From NCBI RefSeq assembly GCF_029946515.1, contig NZ_JARZHH010000088.1, positions 1 through 41,141 of the forward strand: a stretch of DNA of 41,141 bases. The letters are read 5' to 3'. A program made the translations under genes and the position numbers. Positions 1 to 9,682 of the stretch are shown here, piece after piece (position 1 is the first letter of the stretch; each line of letters opens with the position of its first letter). Below the pieces are notes generated by a model. It made no database searches. It was not told the DNA's origin and saw only the letters and a program-made list of their open reading frames with translations. The stretch is from Polyangium sp. 6x1 (GTDB lineage: Bacteria; Myxococcota_A; Polyangia; Polyangiales; Polyangiaceae).

Positions 1-2312
1 CGTCCAGCGTGAGCTCGTCGAGCAGCTCGTCGTCGTCCTCGTCCAGCGGCAGCGGCGGCGCCGGTGGTGCCGGCGGCGCGGGCGGCGCAGGCGGCAGCGG
101 CGCGGGCGGCGCAGGCGGCGCAGGCGGCGCGGGCGGCGCCCCCATGAGCAACTGCCCGCCCGATGCGGATTTCGACGGCATCTCCGACGACGTCGAGGGC
201 AAGGAGCAAGGCGTCGACACGGACGGGGACGGCACGCCCGACTACCTCGACACGGACAGCGACAACGACTCGCTCCCCGACGCGCTCGAAGGCCAGACGG
301 CCTCGGTCGGCTGCGCGCACCCGCAGAACTCGGACGGCACCGCCCCGCCCGACTTCCGCGACACGGACAGCGACGACAACGGCCTGCCCGACGCGCTCGA
401 GATCTACCCCGACCAGACGCCCTACGATCCGCAAAAGCCCGCGCCGAACCCCGCGGACACCGACGGCGACGGCGTCCCCGACTACGCCGATCCGGACAAC
501 GACGACGACTCGCTGCCGGACACCGTCGAGCTCTCGATGGGCGTCGCCGTCAACACCGACGGCGACGTGCTGCCCGATCTCTCCGACGCCGACAGCGACA
601 ACGACACGATCGGCGACGCCTTCGAAGGGCTCGCCGATCCCGACGGCGACGGCGTGCCCGCGTTCCGCGACAGCGACAGCGACAACGACGGGCTCTCCGA
701 CATGTGCGAGGCCGGCCCGCTGCACATGGTCGCGGATCCGCCGCCCGACGCCGACAGCGACGGCAAGTACGACTTCCTCGATCTCGACGCCGACGCCGAC
801 GGCATCCTCGACAAAGACGAGGACATCAACCTCAATTGCATGCTCGACCCGTTCGAGACCGATCGAACGAAGGCCGACACGGACGGCGACGGCACCTCCG
901 ATCTGATCGAGCGCGAGCTCGGCTCGGACCCGCGTGATCCGTTCGTCACGCCCGGCACGCTCGGCAAGTTCTACTTCGTGTTGCCCTACCTCGGCGCGCC
1001 TTCGCCGGCCGAGAACATCGTTCCGCTTCGTACGAACTTGAACCAGGGCGACGTGGCCTTCCTCGTCGACACGACGGCGACGATGGGCGGCGAGATCCAG
1101 AACCTCAAGAGCAACCTCGGCGCGATCATCGCCAAGCTGAAGGCGTCGATCCCCGATCTCGCCGTCGGCATCGCGGGCTTCGACGACTTCCCGACGGGCA
1201 CGTACGGCACCGCGGGCGTCGATCAACCGTTCTACGTCGCGGGCAGCACGGGCTACGTGAGCACGACGCTCGCGGACAACCTCGCCGCGGTCCTCTCGCT
1301 CAACGTGCACGACGGCGGCGACAACCCCGAGTCGCACATCGCCGCGATGTACCGCGCGCTCACGGACGCCTACCTCCTCTGGCCCGGCGGTCAGCTCACG
1401 CCCGCGGGCGCGCCGAGCGGCCGGTATGGAACGCTGCGCTTCCGCGACGGCGCGCTGCCGATCCTCGTGCCGATCACCGACGCCCCGTTCCACAACGGCC
1501 GCCGCAGCATCGACGCGAGTAACCTCCACGACGCCTACGACTTCAACGGCTTGCCCCCCTTCCCCACGCCCACGGTCGACACGCTCATCACCACGATGAA
1601 GCAACGCGGCGCGCGGCTCATCGGCATCTCCTCGTCGAACGGAGTCCGCATGGGCGGCGATCCGTACGAAGACCTCGCGTACATCGCCGATCAGACGAGC
1701 TCGCTCGTCCCGCCCTCCGCGTTCGGCGGCATGCAGTGCGGCACGGGCCCGAACGGCGCGTTCATCGTCCCCGACGGCCCCGCGAACCCGGACAACCCCG
1801 GCGGCACCTGCCGCCTCATCTTCGACATCAGCACCGATGGCAGCGGGCTCAACGACCTCACGCTCGACAACGGGATCAAGGCCCTCCTCAAGTCGATCCG
1901 CTTCGACATCCGCGCCCTCGCCACCGCGAACATCGCCGATCCCATCGACGCGGTGGACACGTTCATCACGCAGATCTCGGTGAACGCGTCGGGCGGCGAC
2001 GACGCGGCCCAGCCTGGCGTCCCGTGCTTCTCGCTGAACGCCGTCCAGCAGCTCAAGGACGCCTGGTCGGGCGCGAAGGGCCTCGTGAAGGCCCAGGACG
2101 GCGTGAACGAGACCGCCCTCGGGATCGTTCCTGGTCAAAAGATCTGCTTCAAGATCGTGCCCACGCCGAACACCACGATCCCGCAGAACGCCACGGCGCA
2201 GATCTTCAAGGCCACGCTCACGGTGAAGGCGCAGAACGGCATCTCGCCCTCGGAGCTCTTGCTCGGCGCGCCCAAGGAGATCCTCTTCCTCGTGCCGCCC
2301 GCGCCGCAGTGA
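1..2312 (+). CDS. Thrombospondin type 3 repeat / VWA-like surface protein (5' partial)
   Basis: The frame is open from the first base of the window, so the true start lies upstream; the first GTG inside is at 9. The visible protein begins with a Ser run and a Gly/Ala-rich low-complexity linker of about 45 residues. Residues 50-310 hold many Asp-rich repeats of the DTDGDGTPD and DSDNDSLPD kind, which are the calcium-binding thrombospondin type 3 pattern. From about residue 348 there is an integrin/VWA-like domain with a MIDAS-like DTTATM motif and a GGDNPES segment that matches the integrin-beta style of VWA. The last 200 residues look like a beta-rich domain. A secreted or cell-surface, calcium-dependent adhesion role is inferred. 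It ends three bases before the convergent gene at 2316. No signal peptide can be judged because the N-terminus is missing. Confidence 0.85.
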   Translation, partial: SSVSSSSSSSSSSSSGSGGAGGAGGAGGAGGSGAGGAGGAGGAGGAPMSNCPPDADFDGISDDVEGKEQGVDTDGDGTPDYLDTDSDNDSLPDALEGQTASVGCAHPQNSDGTAPPDFRDTDSDDNGLPDALEIYPDQTPYDPQKPAPNPADTDGDGVPDYADPDNDDDSLPDTVELSMGVAVNTDGDVLPDLSDADSDNDTIGDAFEGLADPDGDGVPAFRDSDSDNDGLSDMCEAGPLHMVADPPPDADSDGKYDFLDLDADADGILDKDEDINLNCMLDPFETDRTKADTDGDGTSDLIERELGSDPRDPFVTPGTLGKFYFVLPYLGAPSPAENIVPLRTNLNQGDVAFLVDTTATMGGEIQNLKSNLGAIIAKLKASIPDLAVGIAGFDDFPTGTYGTAGVDQPFYVAGSTGYVSTTLADNLAAVLSLNVHDGGDNPESHIAAMYRALTDAYLLWPGGQLTPAGAPSGRYGTLRFRDGALPILVPITDAPFHNGRRSIDASNLHDAYDFNGLPPFPTPTVDTLITTMKQRGARLIGISSSNGVRMGGDPYEDLAYIADQTSSLVPPSAFGGMQCGTGPNGAFIVPDGPANPDNPGGTCRLIFDISTDGSGLNDLTLDNGIKALLKSIRFDIRALATANIADPIDAVDTFITQISVNASGGDDAAQPGVPCFSLNAVQQLKDAWSGAKGLVKAQDGVNETALGIVPGQKICFKIVPTPNTTIPQNATAQIFKATLTVKAQNGISPSELLLGAPKEILFLVPPAPQ

Positions 2313-2315
2313 CCC

Positions 2316-3497
2316 TCACCAGGTGGGCTCCTTCTTGCCCTTGCGCTTCTTCTTGCGCTCCTTGTTCCCGATCCCGATCTTCCCCCACTCGTACGACACG
2401 CGCCGGCGGAACGCCCCGTTGTCGTCGCCCCCGTAGACGAAGAGCTCACGCGCCGTCTCCGTCTCGCCCACCGTCGGCTGCCAGAGCTCGGTCGGGACGA
2501 ACGCCATCGAGACGGGCGCGTCGAAACGCATGCGCGCCACCACGACCCCGCACCGCGCGTGATCCACGGCCTTCACGCAGCCGCCGCCGAGCACGAGCTC
2601 CTCGTTGCCGAGCGGGTGCCACGTCCAGATCCGTTCGACCACAAAGTGATCGTCGGGCCTCCGCTTCTTCGCGTCGCGGATCTCCTCCGGCACGAGCGGC
2701 TCGAGCGCGAGCGCGAGGTCGGCCTTCGTGTCCGCGGGGTGGAACGTGAGCGGCGTGCCTCGGCTCACGTTGAGCACCACCTCGAAGCTGTTCGGCTCGC
2801 CCGCGCAGCAGCGGAAGCCCACGTCGGCGCGGCGCGCGTCGGACCGCACGCCGCGGCCGTTCGCGCACCGGCCCACGAGCTCGCCTTGCGGCGCGTTCCC
2901 GCCGCGCGTCGTCCCGAGGTTCGCCTTGCTCGCGTCGCGCCGCCACTGGCTCGACGTCCACTGCCACACGCCGCCGTGCAGATCGTGGACGCCGAACCCG
3001 CTCTTGCACGCCGCGTTCACGCCGTTCGGCACGAGCGTCCGCATCGAGCCCGTCATGCACGTCGTGGGCTTGTACGTGTCGCCGTACGGGTACGTCGCGT
3101 TCTGCGGGCCCTTGCACGCGCGCTCCCACTCGAGCTCGGTGCAGAGCCGCTTCTGCTGGGCCGCGCAGAGCTCGGCCGCCTCGGCCTGCGTCACGTTCGT
3201 CGTCGGGATCGCGCCGGGCTCGTTCGGGTACGGGAACAGGTCGATGTAGAAGCCGGTCATCACGACCTGCTCGCCCGCCATCTCCTCGTCGGAGACGCGC
3301 GGCAGCTTCTCGGGCGGCGTGCCCGCGATGAGCGCGCCGGGCGGGATCCACGCCATCCCCGGCCGCGGCTCGGGCTCGCGATCCGCCGTCACCCACGGCG
3401 GCTCGGCCTCGTCACCCGCGTCCGTCGGCTCGGGCGCGAGCCTCTTGCCTTCGCAGCCGAGCGCGAGCAGGGCCGCGGCGACGAGCGCCCTCTTCAC
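2316..3497 (-). CDS. Lipoprotein with formylglycine-generating-enzyme (FGE/SUMF1)-like domain
   Basis: A 393-residue protein starting with GTG at 3497. The N-terminus [15 protein letters not shown] is a lipoprotein signal with Cys15 as the likely lipidated residue. Residues 48-230 match the FGE-sulfatase fold: the opening [12 protein letters not shown], a mid-domain with [12 protein letters not shown], and the closing GFRCCAG. I do not see the catalytic Cys pair expected of true formylglycine-generating enzymes, so a binding or structural role is more likely than sulfatase activation. About 160 further residues of unknown fold follow, ending in a Lys/Arg-rich tail. Its start overlaps the stop of the upstream sigma-54 activator gene as GTGA (3494-3497), which implies translational coupling and a shared transcript. 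Confidence 0.85.
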   Translation of the reverse strand: MKRALVAAALLALGCEGKRLAPEPTDAGDEAEPPWVTADREPEPRPGMAWIPPGALIAGTPPEKLPRVSDEEMAGEQVVMTGFYIDLFPYPNEPGAIPTTNVTQAEAAELCAAQQKRLCTELEWERACKGPQNATYPYGDTYKPTTCMTGSMRTLVPNGVNAACKSGFGVHDLHGGVWQWTSSQWRRDASKANLGTTRGGNAPQGELVGRCANGRGVRSDARRADVGFRCCAGEPNSFEVVLNVSRGTPLTFHPADTKADLALALEPLVPEEIRDAKKRRPDDHFVVERIWTWHPLGNEELVLGGGCVKAVDHARCGVVVARMRFDAPVSMAFVPTELWQPTVGETETARELFVYGGDDNGAFRRRVSYEWGKIGIGNKERKKKRKGKKEPTW

Positions 3498-4981
3498 GTC
3501 GGCTCGTGCTCGCGCTCCCGGAGCCCGAGCTCCTTCATCTTGAGCTGCAAGCCCTTGCGCGAGATCTTGAGCAGCCGCGCCGCGTGCGTCACGTTGCCCT
3601 GCGTCTGCTTGAGCGCGCGCACGATCAGGTCTCGTTCGAGCCTGCTCATCGCGGCCTTCACCTGCTCCTTCAGGCCGTCGGCGATCGACGCCGACTCGCC
3701 TTGCTGCGGATCGGGCGACGACGGCGACGGCGCGCGCGCGCCTTCCATGGGAGAGGGCGCGCTCGCGGCCGCGGTGGCCGGCGCCGCGTTCGAACGCACC
3801 TCCTCCGAGAGATCCTCGAGCCGGATGCGGGCGCCGTCGGCGAACAGCACCGCGCGCTCGATCACGTTCTCGAGCTCGCGGATGTTGCCGGGCCAGCCGT
3901 AGGCCGCGAGGCGCTCGAGCGCGTCCGGCTCGACGCCCTCGATGCTCTTGCGCAGGCGCGCGTTGAACTTCGCAATGAAGTACGACACGAGCGGCGGGAT
4001 GTCGCTCCTCCGCTCGCGCAGCGCGGGCAGCCCGATCGACACCACGTTGAGGCGATAGAACAGATCCTCCCGGAACGCCCCCACGCCGATCTCGCGCTTC
4101 AGATCGCGGTTCGTCGCGGCCACGAGCCGCACGTCGACGCGGATCGTCTTGATGCCGCCCACGCGCTCGAACTCGCTCTCCTGGAGCACGCGCAAGAGCT
4201 TCACCTGCATCTCGTTCGGGATCTCGCCGATCTCGTCGAGGAAGAGCGTGCCGCCCGACGCGAGCTCGAAGCGGCCCGGCTTCGACGCGACCGCGCCCGT
4301 GAACGCGCCTCGCTCGTAGCCGAAGAGCTCCGACTCCATCAGGTCCTTCGGGATGGCGGCGCAGTTCACCTTGATGAAGGGCCTGTCGCGGCGGCCCGAG
4401 TTCTCGTGCAGCGCCCGCGCCACGAGCTCCTTGCCCGTCCCGCTCTCGCCCGTGATGAGCACCGTCGTGGGCGTATCCGCGACGCGCTCGATGATCGCGT
4501 AGAGATCGTGGATCGGCTGGCTCTCGCCGATGATGCCGAAGCGCGCGGAGCCCTCGCGCGGGGACGCGGAGACGGCGACGTCACGCGACGCGTCGGCGCT
4601 CGCGAGGTCGCGCGTCCGGAGCGCCTTGCGGACCACGAGGCGCACCTCGTGCTGATCGAACGGCTTTGTGATGTAGTCGAAGGCGCCCGTCTTCAGGGCC
4701 TCGACGGCGTTGTCGACCGTGCCGTGCGCCGTCAACATGACCACGGGCCGCGTCGGATCGTCGCGCATGGCGGCGCGGAGCAGATCCATCCCGTCCACCT
4801 TGGGCATCCGGAGGTCGGTGATCACGAGGTCGATGTGGTGTTCCTTGAGGAAGGCGAGGGCCTCCTCGCCGTCCTCGGCGGTGTGCACCTCGTAGCCGTC
4901 CCGCCCGAGCTGCGCGCTGAGCACGCGGCGCAGGTTGGCCTCGTCGTCTACGACCAGGATCTGCTTCTTTTCAGGTAGCAC
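3494..4981 (-). CDS. NtrC-family sigma-54-dependent response regulator
   Basis: A 495-residue cytoplasmic transcription activator with three domains in order. The receiver (about 6-120) has the acidic pair DDE at 12-14, phosphoacceptor Asp56 in VITDLRMP and a conserved Lys in TKPF. The AAA+ sigma-54 activator domain (about 148-380) has Walker A GESGTGKE at 178-185, the sigma-54 contact loop GAFTGA at 225-230 and Walker B LFLDE at 246-250. The C-terminal Fis-type helix-turn-helix spans about 445-487. The start must be the GTG at 4981, since an in-frame TAA lies only 12 bases upstream (4991-4993). No partner histidine kinase is adjacent. The gene is coupled to the downstream FGE-like lipoprotein. 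By family it should activate RpoN-dependent promoters; its targets cannot be told from the sequence. Confidence 0.95.
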   Translation of the reverse strand: MLPEKKQILVVDDEANLRRVLSAQLGRDGYEVHTAEDGEEALAFLKEHHIDLVITDLRMPKVDGMDLLRAAMRDDPTRPVVMLTAHGTVDNAVEALKTGAFDYITKPFDQHEVRLVVRKALRTRDLASADASRDVAVSASPREGSARFGIIGESQPIHDLYAIIERVADTPTTVLITGESGTGKELVARALHENSGRRDRPFIKVNCAAIPKDLMESELFGYERGAFTGAVASKPGRFELASGGTLFLDEIGEIPNEMQVKLLRVLQESEFERVGGIKTIRVDVRLVAATNRDLKREIGVGAFREDLFYRLNVVSIGLPALRERRSDIPPLVSYFIAKFNARLRKSIEGVEPDALERLAAYGWPGNIRELENVIERAVLFADGARIRLEDLSEEVRSNAAPATAAASAPSPMEGARAPSPSSPDPQQGESASIADGLKEQVKAAMSRLERDLIVRALKQTQGNVTHAARLLKISRKGLQLKMKELGLREREHEPT

Positions 4982-4993
4982 GCGGCGAGGTTA

Positions 4994-5090
4994 CCAGAGC
5001 CCGGGGGGCGCGGGGGGCCGGCGGCGAGGCCCCGGGATCGGGCCGGACGGGGCCCGCCGGGGGGCCGGAGGGCGGGGGGGTCGGACCGGA
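4994..5090 (+). other. G-run-rich divergent intergenic region
   Basis: The spacer between the divergently transcribed regulator and TPR genes carries G runs on the + strand at 5003-5008 (6), 5012-5017 (6), 5049-5052 (4), 5059-5064 (6), 5070-5072 (3) and 5074-5080 (7). Short loops separate several of them, a pattern compatible with G-quadruplex formation. No clear -35/-10 pair was found. A regulatory role is only inferred from its position. Confidence 0.4.
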
Positions 5091-5188
5091 AAGAGCCGGG
5101 ATCGCCGGCATCCTGCTCACCGTGTACGCGCTTTTTTTCGCGGACGACGGCACATGCCATTATGCTCGGTACGAAGGACGAATACCGC

Positions 5189-6133
5189 ATGTGGGGAACG
5201 CGCGCGCAGGGGGTATCTCTGGTCGGGCTCGTCGTCGGGGTGACCCTGGCGACGGGCATGGCCATGGCCGATGGCCCGCAGAATCCGTTTGCCGGTAAGT
5301 GCAACCGGACGGCGACGGAAGAGGACGTCGAAGGCGCCAAGGGCGCTCACAAGGCAGCAAGGCAGTTTTACGAGCGTGGCGAGTACGCCCGCGCGATCCA
5401 GTACTGGCGGGATGTCTTCAACCTCGACTGCAACGCGGTCGGCACGCTGCTGAACATCGCCAACGCGTACGAAAAACTCGGCGATCGGCAGAACGCGATC
5501 TTCGCGCTGGAGGCGTACCTCGAGCGCGCGCCGGACGCCCCGGACGCGGCGAAGATCCAGACGCGCGTGAAGAACCTGAAGGACCTGCAGCAGAGCCAAG
5601 CGCCGACGGCGTCGGCCTCTGCGACGGCCTCGACGCCTCCCACGAGCTCGTCGGCGCGCCCCGAGATCCCGCCGCCTCCCCCGGTGAAACCCTTCGGCGT
5701 CGCGCCGTGGATCACGGTCGGCGTCGGCGGCGCGGCGCTCATCGCCGGCGCGATCCTCTTGCCCATCGGCCTCGGCAACGTGTCGGGCGTGCAGAAGGGC
5801 GCGAACGACATCAACGGCGACAAGGGCTGCTTCCGGGTCAAGAACAACGCCACCGCGTCGTACCCGCTCACGCAGGAGCAGCTCGCGACCTCGGGCGGCC
5901 AGTGGTTCTGTTACGACAAGGCGTCGTACGACCAGGCCGTCCTCGGACAAACGCAGACCCTCGTCGGCAAGATCGCGCTCGGCGTCGGCGGCGCGGCGGT
6001 CGCGGGTGGCCTCGTGTGGGAGCTGCTCTTCAACAAGCCCGTCCCGCAGGACGAGCAGAAGTCGGGCCGCGTGCACGTCACGCCGAGCGTCGGCCCCGGC
6101 ATGAGCGGCGTCCTCGTCCACGGCTCGTTCTGA
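5189..6133 (+). CDS. TPR-repeat exported/membrane protein
   Basis: An envelope protein of 314 residues from the ATG at 5189. That start gives a clean signal peptide ending in GMAMA before DGPQN, and AAGGA lies upstream of it. An ATG at 5162 would add nine polar residues. Mature residues 25-120 contain tetratricopeptide-like helices, for example AARQFYERGEYARAIQYW and NIANAYEKLGDRQNAIFALE. A Pro/Ser/Ala-rich linker follows, then two hydrophobic segments (around ITVGVGGAALIAGAILLPIG and KIALGVGGAAVAGGLVWELL) flanking a short loop with two Cys. This TPR, linker and two-helix layout is, from general knowledge, common in myxobacterial envelope proteins, and a scaffolding role is inferred. It converges on the Nudix gene with a 15-base gap. 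Confidence 0.8.
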   Translation: MWGTRAQGVSLVGLVVGVTLATGMAMADGPQNPFAGKCNRTATEEDVEGAKGAHKAARQFYERGEYARAIQYWRDVFNLDCNAVGTLLNIANAYEKLGDRQNAIFALEAYLERAPDAPDAAKIQTRVKNLKDLQQSQAPTASASATASTPPTSSSARPEIPPPPPVKPFGVAPWITVGVGGAALIAGAILLPIGLGNVSGVQKGANDINGDKGCFRVKNNATASYPLTQEQLATSGGQWFCYDKASYDQAVLGQTQTLVGKIALGVGGAAVAGGLVWELLFNKPVPQDEQKSGRVHVTPSVGPGMSGVLVHGSF

Positions 6134-6148
6134 CGAACCGTTTTGCCC

Positions 6149-6799
6149 TCAAACGGGCGCTCGATCCCCCCACGGCATCTCTCGCTCCAGGATCGGCGGC
6201 GGCAACGTCGCCCCGATCCCGTCCGCGATCTGCACGACGAGCTCGTGGAAGATGACCGCGCTCGCGCCGTAGAGCACGCACGCGTCGAGCCGGAAGTGCG
6301 GCATGAAAATCTCCGCGCCGTTCCACGTCACCATCACCCCGCCCCGCGGCGCCTCCCCGCGCAGGTACGCGCCGAGCGGCAGCTCGAGCACGCGCGCGAT
6401 CTCGCCCGAGCGCGCCACCGGCGCGTGCGCCTCGTCGAGGGCGACGGCGTACGGGTGGATCAAGTATCGACCGTTGTACGTCGGCGTCGGCGTGAGCTCA
6501 CCGAGCCGCTCGATCCCCTCCCCCGCGAGCCCGACCTCCTCGTCCATCTCGCGCAGCGCGGTCGCGTAGAGATCCACGTCGCCCGGCTCTCGCTTGCCGC
6601 CGGGGAACGCCACCTGGCTCGCGTGCTCGCGCAGCTCGGCCGATCGCAGGATCGCGATCACCACCGGATCGGGCGTGAAGCGGATCGGGACGGCGACGGC
6701 CGCGGGGCGCGCGTCTGCCTGCAGCATCGAGGTCCAGGGGCTGTCCTTCGCGGGCAAACCTGCGAGGGCGCGGCGAACGTCGTCGGGGGAGATCCGCAT
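6149..6799 (-). CDS. Nudix hydrolase, CoA pyrophosphatase (NudL)-like
   Basis: A cytoplasmic Nudix hydrolase of 216 residues from the ATG at 6799. A longer TTG start at 6847 would overlap the stop of the band-7 gene by four bases, but it adds a stretch that does not look like the family. The Nudix box is visible as FPGGKREPGD followed by ALREMDEEVGL; the REMDEE segment supplies the metal-binding glutamates. The FPGGK...PGD form and the following PTPTYNGRYLIHPYA region fit the NudL group, which splits coenzyme A into 4'-phosphopantetheine and 3',5'-ADP. The length suits that family. Substrate is inferred from the family only. It is last in a minus-strand run after the SPFH gene. Confidence 0.85.
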   Translation of the reverse strand: MRISPDDVRRALAGLPAKDSPWTSMLQADARPAAVAVPIRFTPDPVVIAILRSAELREHASQVAFPGGKREPGDVDLYATALREMDEEVGLAGEGIERLGELTPTPTYNGRYLIHPYAVALDEAHAPVARSGEIARVLELPLGAYLRGEAPRGGVMVTWNGAEIFMPHFRLDACVLYGASAVIFHELVVQIADGIGATLPPPILEREMPWGDRAPV

Positions 6800-6843
6800 G
6801 CTTCGAGGGGGTACCTCAAAGGAGCAGAACACGCCCGCGGCGG

Positions 6844-7929
6844 TCAATCGTTCTTGGCCTCGTTCTTCACGAGGCCGGGCAGCGACGCGCCACGCGCGCG
6901 GGCCACGTCCATCACCTGATCGAGGCCCGCCGACAGGAACGAGAGCAGGCTCCCGTCGGTCGTCGTCACGTTGACGCGATCGAACGAGGCGCGGAACGCG
7001 TTCGCGATCGAGGGCAACGTCTCGGTCAGCATGATCTCCTGCAAGCGCGCCTCACCGAGCTCCGGCACGCTCCGCTTCTTCGCCTCGATCTCCGCTTCGA
7101 GCTCGGCCGCTGCCCGGCGCGTTTCCAGCGTGATCCGCGCCTCGGCTTGCTCGGCCTCCGCGCGCTCGCGGGCGCGCGCGATCTCCTCCTCGTGGGCCCT
7201 CCGCGCGAGCGCCTGCTTGTGCTCGAGCGCTTCCATCTCGCGCTTGCGCTCGGCTGCGATGCGCGCCTCCTCCTCGGCCATGATCGCGCGCCGCGCGTCC
7301 TCGGCCGCGCGCTTGCGCTCGAACGCGAGCCGGTTCTCCTCCACCGCGACCTCCTCCTTCGCGCGCAGCGCTTCGAGCGCGAGTTTTTCGCGGTAAGGCG
7401 CCTGCAGCCGCGTGAAGACTTCCTGCGAGAGCACCTTCACGTCCTGGATCTCGATCGTGTCGATCACCACGCCCCAGCCCGTGCTCGTCCCATCTTCTGG
7501 GCTCCCCTCGCCCGCGAGCACCGGCGTGATCTCGTCCATCAGCGCGGCCGCGACGCGCTCCTTGCGGTGCGTGAGGCACTCTTCGAGACGCAGGCCCGCG
7601 ACGATGCGCCGCGTGGCGCCGACGAACATCTCGCGCAGGATGTCGGTGAGCGCGTGGTGATCACGATCGATCATCCGGTAGGCGAGCAGCGGCTCGACGA
7701 TGCGGTAGACCGCGAGGCCCGTCACCTCCACGCCGGCCTTCTCCAGCGTCACCTGATCGGCGCGGAACTGGAGCTTTTGGATCGTCGTGGGGACGAGCGT
7801 GACGCTGTCCGACGGCCACTTGAAGACGCTCGCGCCTTGCCCCGAGCGCTTCACCTTCCCGTCGCGGATCAGGATGAGAAACTCGTGGGGCTCTGCGGTG
7901 ACACGGCCGAAGTTCGGGATCGTTCGCAT
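6844..7929 (-). CDS. SPFH/band-7 domain protein with coiled coil
   Basis: A 361-residue protein from the ATG at 7929; the frame extends to another ATG at 8019, adding 30 basic residues of doubtful reality. Residues 1-170 are an SPFH (stomatin/prohibitin/flotillin) domain, with EFLILIRDGKVKRSGQGAS and the LQFRADQVTLEKAGVEVTG strand typical of the family. Residues 180-300 are a long, highly charged coiled coil rich in Glu, Arg and Ala (KRAAEDARRAIMAEEEAR), followed by a globular C-terminal end. There is no N-terminal transmembrane helix in the shorter form, so association with membrane would be peripheral or by oligomerisation. The gene follows the cyclase after a short gap, and its stop overlaps the possible TTG start of the Nudix gene. 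Confidence 0.8.
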   Translation of the reverse strand: MRTIPNFGRVTAEPHEFLILIRDGKVKRSGQGASVFKWPSDSVTLVPTTIQKLQFRADQVTLEKAGVEVTGLAVYRIVEPLLAYRMIDRDHHALTDILREMFVGATRRIVAGLRLEECLTHRKERVAAALMDEITPVLAGEGSPEDGTSTGWGVVIDTIEIQDVKVLSQEVFTRLQAPYREKLALEALRAKEEVAVEENRLAFERKRAAEDARRAIMAEEEARIAAERKREMEALEHKQALARRAHEEEIARARERAEAEQAEARITLETRRAAAELEAEIEAKKRSVPELGEARLQEIMLTETLPSIANAFRASFDRVNVTTTDGSLLSFLSAGLDQVMDVARARGASLPGLVKNEAKND

Positions 7930-8047
7930 GCCGCCGCGAAGGAGCAACCGCCGCGCCAGCGCCGAGATCACGTGCTTCTCGGTCGTTTCCGAGGCCCCTC
8001 GTCGCGCCGCGCGCTCCATTCCGGAGCGCGTCGATCCGTTTCGAAGC

Positions 8048-9682
8048 TCAGGCCGGATCGACGACCGCGTACACCACGATCGGCTCGGCCTTGCCGCGCA
8101 CCGTCACCGGCGGCATCAACCGCGCCGTCACGACGTCCTTCACCCGCTCGTGGGCGGCCTCGCTGAGGAGGATGTCCGTCCCGAGCTCCTTCGTGAGCCC
8201 CTGGATCCGCGCCGCCACGTTCACGACGTCGCCGATCACCGTGTACTCCATCCGATCGGGGCTCCCGACGCTGCCGGCCACCATCTCGCCCGTGTGCACG
8301 CCGATCCCGATGCGCAGCGCCGGGCGGCCCTCGGCGAGCTCGCCCTCGTTGAAACGGGCGAGCGCCGCGCGCACCCCGAGCGCCGCGCGGGCCGCGCGTT
8401 CGGCGTGATCGGACGCCGGCACCGGCGCGCCGAACACCGCGAGCAAGCTGTCCCCGCCGAACTTGTTGATGAACCCTCCCTCGGCGCGGATCGGCGGGCT
8501 CACCGCGGCGAAGTACCGGTTGAGCAGGCTCACGACCTCCACGGGCGACATCTCTTCCGAGAGCGACGTGAACCCGCGGATGTCGGCGAAGATCACGGTC
8601 GCGCGCACGAGGCTCCCGCCCATCGACACACCGTGCTTCATCACCTCCTCGGCGAGCTCGGGCGCGACGTACCGACCGAAGGCGTCGCGCAGCCGCTCGC
8701 GCTCCACGAGCCCGCGCGTCATCCGGTTGAAGCCGCGGTACGCCTCGGCAAACTCGTCCGTCGAGCCCACCACGAGCTCCGCCGAGACCTCGCCTCGCTC
8801 GACGCGCCGCATGGCCTCGACGAGCCCCCCGGCCGTCGACGCGATGTCGCGCGAGAGCATCGTCGCGAGGAAGAGCGCCAAGCCCGAACCGCCGACCACG
8901 AGCAGGAGCACCCACACCTCGAGTGGCCCCTCGATCCGCGCGGCCTCCTGCATCCCGACCTGTTCGAGCAGACGATCGAGCTTGAGCAGCGCCGTGAACC
9001 CGAGCGCCGCGAGCGGCACGCACGCGACGAACGCGAACACGAAGAGGAGCTGCGAGCGCATCTTGAGCGGCACGACGAGCGGCACCGCGTCGCGCGCCGC
9101 CTCGTCCACGTACGCGCGAATGTGCGAGAGCACCGGCTTCACGGCCGACTTCACCGCGAGGTACTCGTAGATCGCGTGGCCCGAGGCGAAGACCACGATC
9201 GTCGCGTAGACGAGGGCGAACTGCCACGGCGCGAGGCCGAGCCCGAGCCACGCGTTCGCGAGCAGGCACAGCACCGTGAGGGACACGGCGAGGATCGGCG
9301 CGTGCAAGAAGAGCACGCGCGCGGCCGTGTAGAGCGGCAGGTTCAAGGCCCGCGCGAGCGCCGGCGCCGCGAGCGACGCGGCCGAAGGCCCCGGCAGCGC
9401 CGCGAAGAACGCGCGGATCGGCGCGACGTGCCGCCCGATCACCGAGATGTCGGCGATCATCTGGGGCAGCGCGGCCAGCGGCGCGAGCAGGCCGAGAACG
9501 AGCTGCTTCTGGTAGGCGCTGAAGTCGAGGCCGAACAGGAAGAAGAGCGCGCCGGTGCCCGTCGCGGCGAGCGAGGCCGTGAGGTAGATCAGGATCAGGC
9601 GCCGATGGAGCAGCCGGCCGAGATCGTCCCAGGCGCGCGTCGCGGCCGGCTCCCCGGGCGGCGTGGCCAGCGCCTCCGTCAT
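8048..9682 (-). CDS. Membrane-bound class III adenylate/guanylate cyclase with HAMP domain
   Basis: A 544-residue integral membrane protein. About six hydrophobic segments occupy residues 25-285, followed by a HAMP-like linker (VERGEVSAELVVGSTDEFAE) and a class III nucleotide cyclase domain (about 345-540). The metal-binding aspartates are Asp367 in FADIRGF and Asp411 in NKFGGDSLLAVFG. The Lys in NKFGGD is the usual adenine-selecting position, and YTVIGDVVNVAARIQ holds the second substrate-contact region, so cAMP production is the likeliest reaction. A few residues before the domain, RDAFGRYVAPELAEEVM is the usual lead-in helix for this group. The ATG start at 9682 overlaps the upstream gene stop as ATGA (9679-9682), indicating translational coupling. 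Confidence 0.92.
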   Translation of the reverse strand: MTEALATPPGEPAATRAWDDLGRLLHRRLILIYLTASLAATGTGALFFLFGLDFSAYQKQLVLGLLAPLAALPQMIADISVIGRHVAPIRAFFAALPGPSAASLAAPALARALNLPLYTAARVLFLHAPILAVSLTVLCLLANAWLGLGLAPWQFALVYATIVVFASGHAIYEYLAVKSAVKPVLSHIRAYVDEAARDAVPLVVPLKMRSQLLFVFAFVACVPLAALGFTALLKLDRLLEQVGMQEAARIEGPLEVWVLLLVVGGSGLALFLATMLSRDIASTAGGLVEAMRRVERGEVSAELVVGSTDEFAEAYRGFNRMTRGLVERERLRDAFGRYVAPELAEEVMKHGVSMGGSLVRATVIFADIRGFTSLSEEMSPVEVVSLLNRYFAAVSPPIRAEGGFINKFGGDSLLAVFGAPVPASDHAERAARAALGVRAALARFNEGELAEGRPALRIGIGVHTGEMVAGSVGSPDRMEYTVIGDVVNVAARIQGLTKELGTDILLSEAAHERVKDVVTARLMPPVTVRGKAEPIVVYAVVDPA

